IMG/VR virus record: IMGVR_UViG_3300031692_000011
Location: 1-38,127 of that record
Reading direction: 5' to 3' (one strand)
Origin: a virus
Length of the DNA: 38,127 nucleotides
Positions 19,707 to 28,230 of this stretch are shown one piece after another. A program made the translations under genes and the position numbers. Position 1 is the first letter of the stretch. Each line of letters starts with the position of its first letter. The notes under the pieces were generated by a model. It saw nothing but the letters and a program-made list of their open reading frames with translations, ran no database searches and was not told the DNA's origin.

Positions 19707-21011
19707 ATGGAATTAACAGTTCCACATAATTTTACTCCTAGATTTTATCAACTTCCCTTTCTTCAGGCTATGGATGCTGGCGCACGCTATGCCATGTTGA
19801 TGTGGCCAAGACGTCATGGTAAAGATAAGACAGCGTTTGCATATCTTGCTAAACGAATGATTAAAGAAAAAGCTAACTATGCGTATTTATTTCCTACAGG
19901 TTCATTAGCTAGAGAAGCTGCATGGACTAATATTGATAAAGATGGTTTTGCATTAATAGATCACATCCCTAAAGAACTAATAAAGAAAAGACGTGATGAT
20001 CAGATGTTCTTGGAATTGGTGAATGGTTCTACTTTGAAGTTTTTTGGATCAGATAAAAAAGATTCCGTAGGGCCTAACTATAAGGGAATTGTATTGTCTG
20101 AATTTGCGTTAATGAATCCACAGACATATTTCTATCTCCGGCCAATTATTCGTGATAATAAAGGTTTTATCATTATTGCTTCTACGGTTAGAGGAAAGAA
20201 TCATTACTATGATCTATGGAATATGGCAAAGGAAGACGAAGAATGGTTTACTCAAAAGCTGACATGGGAAGATTGTCAGCAAATGACACAAGACGATATC
20301 GATGCGGAAATACGATCGGGTATGTCAGAAGAAATGATACGTTCAGAATATTATAATGATTTTGCAGGTTTAGAAGGTTCGTACTACATTAAATATATTG
20401 ATAAAATGCGTGCGGATGGACGAATTAAATTTATTCCCCATGATCCCTACGCAAAAGTTTATACGGCATGGGATATAGGTGTACATGATGCTACTACAAT
20501 CATTTGGTTTCAAATTATAGGTCAAGAAATCCATATTCTTGAATGTTATAGCAATAATAATGTAGGTCTTGATCATTATGCAAAAATAATTCATTCCAAA
20601 GATTATCTCTATGAAAAGCATTTTGCTCCGCATGATATTAAAGTAAAAGAATGGGGTAATAATGCGATTAGTCGTCATGAGATGGCATATCAACTCGGTA
20701 TTGAATTTGACATATTAGAAACTCTATCAATCTCTGTTTTAGATGGAATAGAATTATGTCGGTCGATGTTTCATAAAGTATGGATAAATGAAAAAACAAA
20801 TAAAGAATTAATTATTTCCCTCGAAAACTATAGAAAAGATTTTGATAAGAAAAGAAATATTTATGTCAATTATCCGATTCATGACAAATTCAGTCATTTT
20901 GCTGATGGATTTCGTTATGCGATGATAGGAGTAAAAAAGGAAGAACAATATAAAAATGGCCTTTCAATGGATGATATTTCTTTACTTAATCATAAAAGAT
21001 TAAGAATTTAG
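19707..21011 (+). CDS. Terminase large subunit
   Basis: A 434-residue packaging motor. Walker A is WPRRHGKDKT (residues 33-42), the variant with Arg-Arg-His-Gly-Lys common in podoviruses. Walker B and the catalytic Glu are GIVLSE (127-132). The coupling motif is around IIASTVRGKNHYY (157-169). The nuclease domain opens with VYTAWDIGVHDATTIIWF (251-268, Asp256 a likely metal ligand), with later acidic candidates before HDKFSHFADGFRYA near the C-terminus. The protein docks on the portal encoded downstream. No small subunit is next to it; the best candidate is at 3291-3923. Confidence 0.93.
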   Translation: MELTVPHNFTPRFYQLPFLQAMDAGARYAMLMWPRRHGKDKTAFAYLAKRMIKEKANYAYLFPTGSLAREAAWTNIDKDGFALIDHIPKELIKKRRDDQMFLELVNGSTLKFFGSDKKDSVGPNYKGIVLSEFALMNPQTYFYLRPIIRDNKGFIIIASTVRGKNHYYDLWNMAKEDEEWFTQKLTWEDCQQMTQDDIDAEIRSGMSEEMIRSEYYNDFAGLEGSYYIKYIDKMRADGRIKFIPHDPYAKVYTAWDIGVHDATTIIWFQIIGQEIHILECYSNNNVGLDHYAKIIHSKDYLYEKHFAPHDIKVKEWGNNAISRHEMAYQLGIEFDILETLSISVLDGIELCRSMFHKVWINEKTNKELIISLENYRKDFDKKRNIYVNYPIHDKFSHFADGFRYAMIGVKKEEQYKNGLSMDDISLLNHKRLRI

Positions 21012-21105
21012 GAATAATTAAAAAAATATTTTGATTGAAATAGAACTAGCGTCTAACATGAACTAAAGAATTGAATAATAAATTATTTAATATTTCGAGG
21101 TAATT

Positions 21106-21252
21106 ATGCCATTGAAAAAAGGTAAATCACAAAAAACTATTAGTGCAAATATACGTAAATTGAGAAATGAAAATTATCCTGAAAAACAATCGATAGCCAT
21201 TGCATTAAATACAGCAGGAAAGTCAAACCGTAAGAAAAAGAAAAGGAAATAA
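21106..21252 (+). CDS. Tiny basic phage protein
   Basis: A 48-residue basic protein, [20 protein letters not shown], then [17 protein letters not shown] and a run of Lys/Arg. This is a recurrent small phage protein ([19 protein letters not shown]...KQAIAIAL), often lying near terminase or portal. GAGGTAATT precedes the ATG and the portal gene starts right after its stop. Function unknown; nucleic-acid binding is plausible from charge. Confidence 0.75.
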   Translation: MPLKKGKSQKTISANIRKLRNENYPEKQSIAIALNTAGKSNRKKKKRK

Positions 21253-23247
21253 ATGGCTATAAGTGATTACGATTTAAAAAAAGATTTTGACAATGATTAT
21301 AATGAAGGAAATGATTATTGGTACAATTCCTATCAAGAAATGTATAAAGACCTAAAATTCTATTTAGGCGATCAATGGTCACCACAAGAAAAAACATATC
21401 TTAAAGAAGAACAGCGTAATGGTTTTGTATATAATTATTGCCAGAGAAATATTCATTTAAATTCAGGATATCAACGTAAAAATCGTTTGGGTTTTGGTAT
21501 TGATCCTCAAGAAGTTAAGGATGAGGAAATAGCTGATTACTTGCAAAATGGTATTATTTGGCAAGCAAATAAATGTAATTTTTATAATAAATTTTCTGAT
21601 GGTTTTGAAGATTGTTCGATCGGTGGTATTTCCATCATGTCATTTGGAATGGATTATTCACGAGATATTGTAAATGGACGGCTTACTGTAGAAAACAAGC
21701 CGTTTCAATCGATAATGTTAGATCGGCTATTTACAAAACAGGATTTATCCGATTGTAGATATATTCAAGAAAGAACCTATATGTCTAAAGATCAAGCTAA
21801 AAATATGCTTCCTGAAGCGGCCCGTGAAATAGAAAAACTTAAAACAGGCCGAATGGATAATAAATTCGATTACATGAATTATTCGCGTAATATGCTTAAT
21901 GAAAGGGATATGGTTTCCTATGATGAATATTATAAAAGAATAACACGATCGGTAAAAGTTCTTATACATAAAATGACAGGAGAACAGCTTATTTGGCGTG
22001 GAACAAATGAAGCATTAAAACAACTTGTTTTGCAATTCCCCGTTTTTGATGTGCATACGATACAAGAACCTGCTATTAAATATTCTGTATTTATTCAAAA
22101 TGAACTTATGTATGAAGGAGAAGATCCATTAGGCATTAATGAATATCCCCATGTTTTACAGTTATGGGTATTTAAACCACAATATGATGATTATCGATAC
22201 AAGATACAAGGAATGATTCGTCCACTGAGAGATCCACAAGCTGAATATAATCAAACAAGATCACAGATAACAGATATTATTAAATCTCAAGCTCATACAG
22301 GACTTATATATGAAGAAGGATCGATTAAAAATGAAGAGGATGCTTTTAAAACAGGACAAGGAACAAATTTAGTCGCACGTAAAGGAATGCTTGATAAGAT
22401 TAGACCACGTCAATCTATTCCTGTTAATCCAAGTTTATTTCAACTTGTTTCTATGCTTACGACAGATCTTATACAAATACCAGGATTAAATGAAGAGGCT
22501 CTTGGGGTAGCTGAAGGTGGTAATACCGAAGTTTCCGGAACATTAGCAAAACAAAGAGCTGCTAATTCTGTCACGATCTTTCAAACTGTCTATGACCGAT
22601 TAAATTATTCGCAGCAACTTTGTGGTCAAAAGATGCTTAAAATCATGTTGGCAAATTATACACCGCAAATGTGGGAAAAAATAACCGGTAAACCATTTCC
22701 ACAAGATCTAAATATGGATCGTATTATGGATTTTGATGTTGTCGTTAAAGAAACACAGCTTACCGATTCACAAAGAAATCTTGCTTACTATCAATCTCTT
22801 GAGGCTAAGAAAGTAGGAATTGATATACCTCAACAATTCATCATTGAAAATATGCCTATTGCTGATAAGACACGTTTAAAAGAAATGTACATGCAACAAG
22901 CAGAAATGGCACAGCAACAACAGCAACAACAACAACAACTTGAAATGATAAAAATGCAAGCTCTTATTGGAAATATAGATTCAAATACCAATGAGAGAAA
23001 TACTCGTGCATTAGCTAATGAAGGTTTACGAGTAGAACGTCAAATGGAAGCACAAAAAGATTTAGAACAAGCTTCCTATGATAAAGTAAAAGCGCTTAAA
23101 GAATTGCAAGGAATGGATCTAGATCAATTGACGAAAGGTATTCAGATCCTTAATCAACTGAAGATGACGGAACGAGCAGAAGTAGCAGTGGCAGAAGCGC
23201 AAACTTCTCAAGAAGCTAAAGGAGAAAATAATGCTCTTGGTTTCTAA
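21253..23247 (+). CDS. Portal protein (P22-like)
   Basis: A 664-residue head-tail portal. Signs: an N-terminal segment with FYLGDQWSPQEK and YNYCQRNIHLNSGYQRKNR, a central DPQAEYNQTRSQITDIIKSQ (the family's D-x-Q-x2-x-N-x2-R-S motif) and LNEEALGVAEGGNTEVSGT. The C-terminal ~130 residues form a helical barrel with a Gln run (about 552-562; CAA/CAG repeats at 22911-22940), ending in a helix-rich tail. A dodecamer at the packaging vertex is expected, where it binds the terminase and head-tail proteins. The Gln run may vary in length between isolates. Confidence 0.9.
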   Translation: MAISDYDLKKDFDNDYNEGNDYWYNSYQEMYKDLKFYLGDQWSPQEKTYLKEEQRNGFVYNYCQRNIHLNSGYQRKNRLGFGIDPQEVKDEEIADYLQNGIIWQANKCNFYNKFSDGFEDCSIGGISIMSFGMDYSRDIVNGRLTVENKPFQSIMLDRLFTKQDLSDCRYIQERTYMSKDQAKNMLPEAAREIEKLKTGRMDNKFDYMNYSRNMLNERDMVSYDEYYKRITRSVKVLIHKMTGEQLIWRGTNEALKQLVLQFPVFDVHTIQEPAIKYSVFIQNELMYEGEDPLGINEYPHVLQLWVFKPQYDDYRYKIQGMIRPLRDPQAEYNQTRSQITDIIKSQAHTGLIYEEGSIKNEEDAFKTGQGTNLVARKGMLDKIRPRQSIPVNPSLFQLVSMLTTDLIQIPGLNEEALGVAEGGNTEVSGTLAKQRAANSVTIFQTVYDRLNYSQQLCGQKMLKIMLANYTPQMWEKITGKPFPQDLNMDRIMDFDVVVKETQLTDSQRNLAYYQSLEAKKVGIDIPQQFIIENMPIADKTRLKEMYMQQAEMAQQQQQQQQQLEMIKMQALIGNIDSNTNERNTRALANEGLRVERQMEAQKDLEQASYDKVKALKELQGMDLDQLTKGIQILNQLKMTERAEVAVAEAQTSQEAKGENNALGF

Positions 23248-23659
23248 ACATTTAAAAGATCAGATAGAGACACAAAAACGTGAATCTGGAAAAAAGTTTG
23301 CTAAGGATAAGATTTTTGAAATTGCTCAAAAATATTATACAAAATTTAAAGATGTAGAGGAACTCTGGATTTTAATAGCTGCTAAACGGGATATGACAAC
23401 GAATAGAATAAATGTGATGATTCGTGCCGCTGATAAATACAATAAACATACAATTGATGTTCCGATACAAGGATGTCAATTTTGGTATACAAATCAAAAA
23501 ACAGGAGATATATATCCAGAATGGATATTACCACTAGATAGAGTACATACAAAAAAAGCTAAAGATTTATCAGAAGGCAATATGCTGATAGAAGAATCTA
23601 TTTATAACGCCTCTAAAAAGATCGGAATTGATCTTTTAACAGGCAAAGAAATGAATTAG
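23231..23659 (+). CDS. Virion-operon protein, unknown
   Basis: A 142-residue protein overlapping the portal gene by 17 bp, with GGAGAAAATA before its ATG. It contains FAKDKIFEIAQKYYTKFKD, a strand pair around VPIQGCQFWYTNQKTGDIYP, and ends DLLTGKEMN. Mixed alpha/beta. No family recognised; position between portal and scaffold suggests head assembly. Confidence 0.65.
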   Translation: MLLVSKHLKDQIETQKRESGKKFAKDKIFEIAQKYYTKFKDVEELWILIAAKRDMTTNRINVMIRAADKYNKHTIDVPIQGCQFWYTNQKTGDIYPEWILPLDRVHTKKAKDLSEGNMLIEESIYNASKKIGIDLLTGKEMN

Positions 23660-23676
23660 GGTCGTCTCCTAACTTA

Positions 23677-23700
23677 TATAATGCTTTGTACAGAGCATTA
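23677..23700 (+). promoter_or_regulatory. -10 element overlapping a 22-bp palindrome
   Basis: A perfect TATAAT (23677-23682) is fused to the palindrome 23679-23700, with arms TAATGCT and AGCATTA around TTGTACAG and one mismatched pair. No good -35 is seen, so an activator-dependent promoter, or simply a leader hairpin, are both possible. It lies 33 bp before the scaffold gene and could raise expression of scaffold and major capsid. Confidence 0.45.
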
Positions 23701-23732
23701 GTAAAGTAACCGGACGCTAAACAGGAGTTTAT

Positions 23733-24359
23733 ATGACAGAAAAAGACGTAGAAGAAGCTCAAGTCGTCAATGAGCAAAATGTGGCTGAAAATGCTGAGGT
23801 CGCTGAACAGCAAGAAACAAAGCAAGAATTAAATTTCAAGGCTTTGCGTGAGGAAAAGGATAAAGTTGCGAGAGAACGGGATGCGTATTTAAAAGAAATA
23901 CAATCTTTAAAATCGCAACAATCACAGAACAAATCGTTTTTTGATGGAGATCCGCAAGATTGGCCAACAAAACACGAAGTCGATGCTAACTTTAAAAAGT
24001 TTGGATCGGATGTGATGTCACAAGTCCAAAAAGCACTTGTGGAAGTTAAATATCCCAATGCTCACGAGTTAATAACAAAATATGGAAATGAAGTACCCGT
24101 TAAGGTAGCGAATATTATTGCTCAATCCGGAGATTTGGAAGCGGCAATAGAAGCAGTGAAGTTAACTCCTAGTTATTTGCGGGATCATGCACAAGAACAT
24201 ATTAATGTAGCCAAGGCGATGGAGAACGCAAGTAAACCTAAAAGTACATTAAATGCTTCAAGCAAAGGATCTGTAAGTAAAGACTCTCGATTTAAATCGA
24301 TGAGCAGAGAGGAGAGAATGACATTGATGGATCGCTTCACTAGGGGGTACAGTGCATAA
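23733..24359 (+). CDS. Capsid scaffolding protein
   Basis: A 208-residue protein with the usual scaffold layout: an acidic, Gln/Glu-rich N-terminus, a coiled coil LREEKDKVARERDAYLKEIQ (about residues 38-57), a middle helical region, and a basic C-terminus (RFKSMSREERMTLMDRFTRG) that would bind the coat protein. It sits immediately before the major capsid gene, as expected. CAGGAGTTTAT precedes the ATG. Confidence 0.85.
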   Translation: MTEKDVEEAQVVNEQNVAENAEVAEQQETKQELNFKALREEKDKVARERDAYLKEIQSLKSQQSQNKSFFDGDPQDWPTKHEVDANFKKFGSDVMSQVQKALVEVKYPNAHELITKYGNEVPVKVANIIAQSGDLEAAIEAVKLTPSYLRDHAQEHINVAKAMENASKPKSTLNASSKGSVSKDSRFKSMSREERMTLMDRFTRGYSA

Positions 24360-24373
24360 AGGAGCATTAAAAA

Positions 24374-25330
24374 ATGTCAAATATAAATACTACAGAACAA
24401 ATTAGTGATGCTGTAGGAGTTTGGTATGGTCCGACCTTTATTGATATAGCAGTGCCTATGTTAATTGCTGATCAGTTTGGTCAAAAGGTTACCATTCCAC
24501 GTAATCGTTCCGAAAGGGCACTTTGGTCTCGTTATGAAGAGCTTCCTGAATCTACAACTCCATTAACGGAAGGTGTAGAACCGGAAGGCGAACTCGTTGA
24601 CGTTACAAGAATGGATGCTGTATTGCATCAATATGGTGATCTTGTAATCATGACTGATGTTGTTGAATTGACAGTAGAAGATCCAGTAGCTAATAAAGTG
24701 AATAGAAGACTTGCTGAACAAGCCGGTCGTTCTCTTGATACGTTAACTTTTGACGTGCTTAAAGCAACTGGTTCTATCTATAACTGCCAATACGGAGGAA
24801 ACTTAAAAACTCCTACAGAAATAACACAAGCAGACGCTGATGAAGCTGTACAAACCTTAATGGATAATGACGCCAAAATGTATACCGCTGTAATGACAGC
24901 AGGACAAGGCGTTGGTACAGCTCCTCTTGATGAGTCGTATTACTGTATGACAAATACAGCTATATATCGTGATCTTAAAGATTTACCATCTTGGGTTCCA
25001 ATTAATCAATATCCTAAACCAGAAGCTCGCCGTAAGGGAGAAAGAGGTTATACGGATAATTCTAGATGGACAATGTCATCTAAAGCGCCATTCACATTAA
25101 ATGGAGATTTAGCAGGCACATCGACAGTTTATGATTGGTATATGACCGGAATGGATTCATATGGGATTGTAGACTTAGAAGGTGGCAATATTGAAACAAT
25201 ATTTACACCACCTGGTGGTCCAGGAGATCGATTGAAACAAAAATCATCTCTTGGTTGGAAAGCTTGGCATGCTGCTAAAATTTTACAAGATCTGTGGCTC
25301 ATTCGCGGCAGATGTACATTAAGCACTTAA
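24374..25330 (+). CDS. Major capsid protein (N4-gp56 type)
   Basis: A 318-residue HK97-fold coat protein of the N4-gp56 family. Seen: an N-terminal IADQFGQKVTIPRNRSERA, then LTEGVEPEGELVDVTRMDAV and HQYGDLVIMTDVVELTVEDP (the family's strongest block), a mid-protein LAEQAGRSLDTLTFDVL, and a C-terminal strand that includes SLGWKAWHAAKIL. AAGGAGCAT precedes the ATG. Confidence 0.92.
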   Translation: MSNINTTEQISDAVGVWYGPTFIDIAVPMLIADQFGQKVTIPRNRSERALWSRYEELPESTTPLTEGVEPEGELVDVTRMDAVLHQYGDLVIMTDVVELTVEDPVANKVNRRLAEQAGRSLDTLTFDVLKATGSIYNCQYGGNLKTPTEITQADADEAVQTLMDNDAKMYTAVMTAGQGVGTAPLDESYYCMTNTAIYRDLKDLPSWVPINQYPKPEARRKGERGYTDNSRWTMSSKAPFTLNGDLAGTSTVYDWYMTGMDSYGIVDLEGGNIETIFTPPGGPGDRLKQKSSLGWKAWHAAKILQDLWLIRGRCTLST

Positions 25331-25340
25331 GGAGGGCAGT

Positions 25341-25967
25341 ATGACACAATCTAGAAAGTTTAGAATACAATCAGCAGGAGCAGCTTATAATCTAGAGATA
25401 GGTTTTGAAGCTACAACTGTAATTGTATGGAATTATACCAAGTGGGCATCTGATGGAGTAAAGCAAGAATTCATTTGGCACAAAGGAATGGCCGATGGAT
25501 ATGCTTTATCAGAAATTTGTGATGACACTGGGACTAATAGGGCAGTAGAAACCTCAAATGGTTTTACACCTTATGATACATCAGCTGTAACAGCAAACTA
25601 CCAAACAGCATCCGGGATAACTAAAGCTAATCCAGGTGTTGTAACAGTAACAAGTACTTCAGGATGGTTAGCAGGCCATGCATTAAGATTTCAAGGTCTA
25701 GTAGAAATGATCGAGCTGAACAAGACAGCCGTTCCTATCTATATCAAAGAAATCATTGATGGCACAACTTTCTCTATCTTGGATACTAGTGGTTATGGAG
25801 CTGCTGAGACAACAGGTGGAACAGTATACAATTTATCTAAAGCAGTAGAAGCATCTGGTTTCAAAGGTATTACCTTAGGAACTACCGTAATAGGAGCTAA
25901 TGACGATATTCTTTTTGTCCAAGCATTTAGCGATGATTCTTATGTTAATTTAGGTGATATTGCTTAA
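25341..25967 (+). CDS. Capsid-associated or decoration protein
   Basis: A 208-residue protein directly after the major capsid gene (GGAGGGCAG before the ATG). It is beta-rich: FEATTVIVWNYTKWASDGVK, then VVTVTSTSGWLAGHALRFQG and a closing DDILFVQAFSDDSYVN. The VTVTSTSGWLAGHxLRF element is the small structural motif often seen in phage virion proteins. Likely a decoration or head-fibre protein. Confidence 0.7.
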   Translation: MTQSRKFRIQSAGAAYNLEIGFEATTVIVWNYTKWASDGVKQEFIWHKGMADGYALSEICDDTGTNRAVETSNGFTPYDTSAVTANYQTASGITKANPGVVTVTSTSGWLAGHALRFQGLVEMIELNKTAVPIYIKEIIDGTTFSILDTSGYGAAETTGGTVYNLSKAVEASGFKGITLGTTVIGANDDILFVQAFSDDSYVNLGDIA

Positions 25968-25997
25968 AATGAGATACTTATGAAATATTAAAAAATA

Positions 25998-26026
25998 TTG
26001 AATAGTATGACTCATCATGTTATGCT
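25998..26026 (+). promoter_or_regulatory. Promoter ending inside the hairpin
   Basis: TTGAAT (25998-26003), 17-bp spacer, TATGCT (26021-26026). The -10 is the 5' arm of the hairpin at 26021-26044, so RNA starting about 26033 would lack that arm. Confidence 0.5.
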
Positions 26027-26044
26027 CCGATAAAAAGGAGCATA
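26021..26044 (+). promoter_or_regulatory. RNA hairpin hiding the homing-endonuclease RBS
   Basis: A perfect 8-bp stem TATGCTCC/GGAGCATA (26021-26028 with 26037-26044) has an 8-base loop. The Shine-Dalgarno GGAG (26037-26040) for ATG 26047 is entirely in the 3' arm and would be blocked in transcripts reading through from the capsid genes. Confidence 0.7.
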
Positions 26045-26046
26045 GC

Positions 26047-26559
26047 ATGTTATGTAAAAAGTGTGGAATAGATAAAGAGGAAAGTAGATTTGAATTTAGA
26101 AATGATACAAAGAAATTTAGAAAAACTTGCAAGGATTGTAGAAATAAAAAATTTAATGAAGCTTATAAAGATAATAAAGAGAAAATTTGTAAAAGAAACA
26201 GAGAAACAAGAAATAGAAGCAAAGAACATTATAATGCTAAATCTAGAGAAAGATATTGGAAAAATAGAAAAGAATTATTAGGCAAAGCTAGAAAACGGAA
26301 AGGATATAAAAAAATAAGGATAAACTCTTTAGTAAAATGGAGAGAAAAGAATAAAGATAAATGTAGTGTTTATCAAAAAGTTATAAGAGCATTAAAAAGT
26401 GGAAAGTTAAAAAAAAGCGAGAAATGCCAAATGTGCAATAAAGAATGTAATACACATGGTCATCATTATGATTATTCAAAGCCATTAGATGTAATCTGGG
26501 TTTGCAGTGAATGTCATAGACTGTTACATTCAAAATATTTTAAAGAAATTATTAATTAA
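26047..26559 (+). CDS. HNH homing endonuclease, free-standing
   Basis: A 170-residue mobile endonuclease inserted between structural genes. A zinc-binding front end has MLCKKCGIDKEES and TCKDCRNKKF; a long Lys/Arg/Asn-rich linker follows. The C-terminal HNH domain has CQMCNKECNTHGHHYDYSKP and VIWVCSECHRLLH, giving the CxxC, H-G-H-H, PLxVxWxC and CxxCH elements. ATG 26047 is chosen from the spacing of AGGAG; an upstream in-frame ATG (26017) lies before the hairpin. Its Lys/Asn-rich composition differs from its neighbours. Expected role: cut related phage genomes lacking the gene, driving its own spread. Confidence 0.88.
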   Translation: MLCKKCGIDKEESRFEFRNDTKKFRKTCKDCRNKKFNEAYKDNKEKICKRNRETRNRSKEHYNAKSRERYWKNRKELLGKARKRKGYKKIRINSLVKWREKNKDKCSVYQKVIRALKSGKLKKSEKCQMCNKECNTHGHHYDYSKPLDVIWVCSECHRLLHSKYFKEIIN

Positions 26560-26568
26560 AGGAGACAT

Positions 26569-26967
26569 ATGTCAACAATGATGAAAGAAAAAAAAGCAGA
26601 AGTAAAGGCTGTGCAGGAAGAAATACCGGTTAAAGAAATAAAGTCTAAAGAACCTGCATATAAAATTGAGCAATGGGCAAAAGCTCGTTTTAATTACGTG
26701 GAAATGAGTGAGTATCCAGGCTCTATATGGAAATGTTCTCCTCAAGGAAAAAGGGAAGAATTTAAGGATGGCGAAATCTATCATCGTCCTGTAGGTTTTT
26801 TTGAGATGATGAATTCCGAATGTAGAGTACAAAAAAGAAAGTTAGTTAAACCAAATGATGAAACAATTGGTAAATATGTGAAAACGACACAATTCGCATC
26901 TCGCATTCGTTTTGATATTATTGAAGTATACGATAAAAAAATACCGATTGTTAAAAAAGAGGGATAA
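26569..26967 (+). CDS. Virion-operon protein, unknown
   Basis: A 132-residue protein with AAAGGAGACAT before the ATG. The first ~35 residues are charged and probably disordered; the rest has a compact domain with SIWKCSPQGKREEFKDGEIY and FEMMNSECRVQKRKLVKPND. Basic overall. No family recognised; between capsid and adaptor genes. Confidence 0.65.
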   Translation: MSTMMKEKKAEVKAVQEEIPVKEIKSKEPAYKIEQWAKARFNYVEMSEYPGSIWKCSPQGKREEFKDGEIYHRPVGFFEMMNSECRVQKRKLVKPNDETIGKYVKTTQFASRIRFDIIEVYDKKIPIVKKEG

Positions 26968-27666
26968 ATGAGTTGGACATTTTCTATTATACAACGCAGT
27001 GTTAGAAATTTAACTAAGTTGCAAGATACGGCAGATTATAGCGATGTTCAACTTAATGCTATGATCAATAATGTATATAATTGGGAATTGCCTAAAGAAA
27101 TACGTCCTATGCAGTTATATACATGGTATCCGTTAACGATTAGTGTAGGTGATGATTCGTATGATCTTAAAAAAGATTTTTATGATACATACATAAAATT
27201 AGATCCATTAGCTTATTTAAGTTCTACAGATGGATGGAAAGAACATAAACTACAAATATTTTATGATGTTGGAGAATTTTATAATCTATGGCCTGAAGGA
27301 ATCGATTATACAGCTTCTGCAAATCAATCACGTCCCACACAAATATTGATCGATAATAACGAGCTTTTGTTTAGAAAATGTCCCGATGATACATATTACG
27401 TACAAATACGAGCGATGCGCAAACCTTTAGTCTATGTAAATGGTACGACCACTACAGCCAATGAATTTGAAAATGATGATGATATTCCAGAATTACAAAG
27501 TTGGGGACAAATAACTGTTTACCTATCAGCTATGAAGATACTGGAACAAATAGGAGATATAGATGATTTGCAGTTAGTAGCACAATTATATCAAAATGAA
27601 ATAGCTGAAATTAGTTCGCTTACATCTAACTGGTATCAGCAAACAAGATCTATACCAAAATTTTAG
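26968..27666 (+). CDS. Head-tail connector / adaptor-like protein
   Basis: A 232-residue protein with the features of podovirus adaptor or tail-tube-A-type proteins: helical start (MSWTFSIIQRSVRNLTKLQD then LNAMINNVYNWELPKEIRP), a beta-domain with DSYDLKKDFYDTYIKLDPLAY, and a C-terminal helix pair with AMKILEQIGDIDDLQLVAQL. Expected below the portal. Assignment by order and pattern only. Confidence 0.6.
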   Translation: MSWTFSIIQRSVRNLTKLQDTADYSDVQLNAMINNVYNWELPKEIRPMQLYTWYPLTISVGDDSYDLKKDFYDTYIKLDPLAYLSSTDGWKEHKLQIFYDVGEFYNLWPEGIDYTASANQSRPTQILIDNNELLFRKCPDDTYYVQIRAMRKPLVYVNGTTTTANEFENDDDIPELQSWGQITVYLSAMKILEQIGDIDDLQLVAQLYQNEIAEISSLTSNWYQQTRSIPKF

Positions 27667-27675
27667 GAGTAAATA

Positions 27676-28230
27676 ATGGCATATTCGTCACTTGAACCAT
27701 TAGATGAAGACTTAGGTGTATCTAGACCTAAATTAATATCTAACTTTGCAGCTTTAGAAACATATTGTGGTTATGATCATGGATCTTTAGATGCAAATGA
27801 TGGAGATTCATTTTTACATAAAAAGATTAGTTTTATCCAACAAGCGGCTGATCCAGCTACTCAAACGGGTAAAATACGTATGTATACAAAAGATGATGGT
27901 GCTGGCACAGATGAACTTTTTTTATTACGAGCGGATGATACTACAGTAATACAAATGACAATAAATAGTGGAAATCCGGTATTAGCAGCAACGGGTCAAA
28001 CATTTCTTCCAGGTGGAGCAATACTTAAATGGGGGAAAAATGCTATCGCATCAACGACTACAACCGTTACATTTGCGAGTGCCTTTCCAAACAACTGTTT
28101 TGGTGTATGGTTAATGCAAGTTGATACTAATATTAAAAGTATGACAGTTGAAACAATTTTAGCTGCATCGTTTGATGCAAAAGCGGAAAATGCTCTTGGT
28201 GATGTTAGATGGTTAGCTATAGGTAATTAG
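27676..28230 (+). CDS. Tail protein with gp53-like C-terminal domain
   Basis: A 184-residue protein with AGGAGTAAATA before the ATG. Residues ~1-105 are linker and beta-strand. The last ~75 residues (LPGGAILKWGKNAIAS, then VTFASAFPNNCFGVWLMQ and DVRWLAIGN) match the small C-terminal domain of many tail fibres (gp53-like: x-KWG-x, FP-x2-FPN, W-x-AIG). Probably a short fibre or collar protein. The TAG stop abuts the next ATG. Confidence 0.7.
   Translation: MAYSSLEPLDEDLGVSRPKLISNFAALETYCGYDHGSLDANDGDSFLHKKISFIQQAADPATQTGKIRMYTKDDGAGTDELFLLRADDTTVIQMTINSGNPVLAATGQTFLPGGAILKWGKNAIASTTTTVTFASAFPNNCFGVWLMQVDTNIKSMTVETILAASFDAKAENALGDVRWLAIGN

Noticed and set aside
22905-22940. CAA/CAG repeats as a CRISPR or regulatory repeat
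   Set aside because: They simply encode the Gln run in the portal protein.
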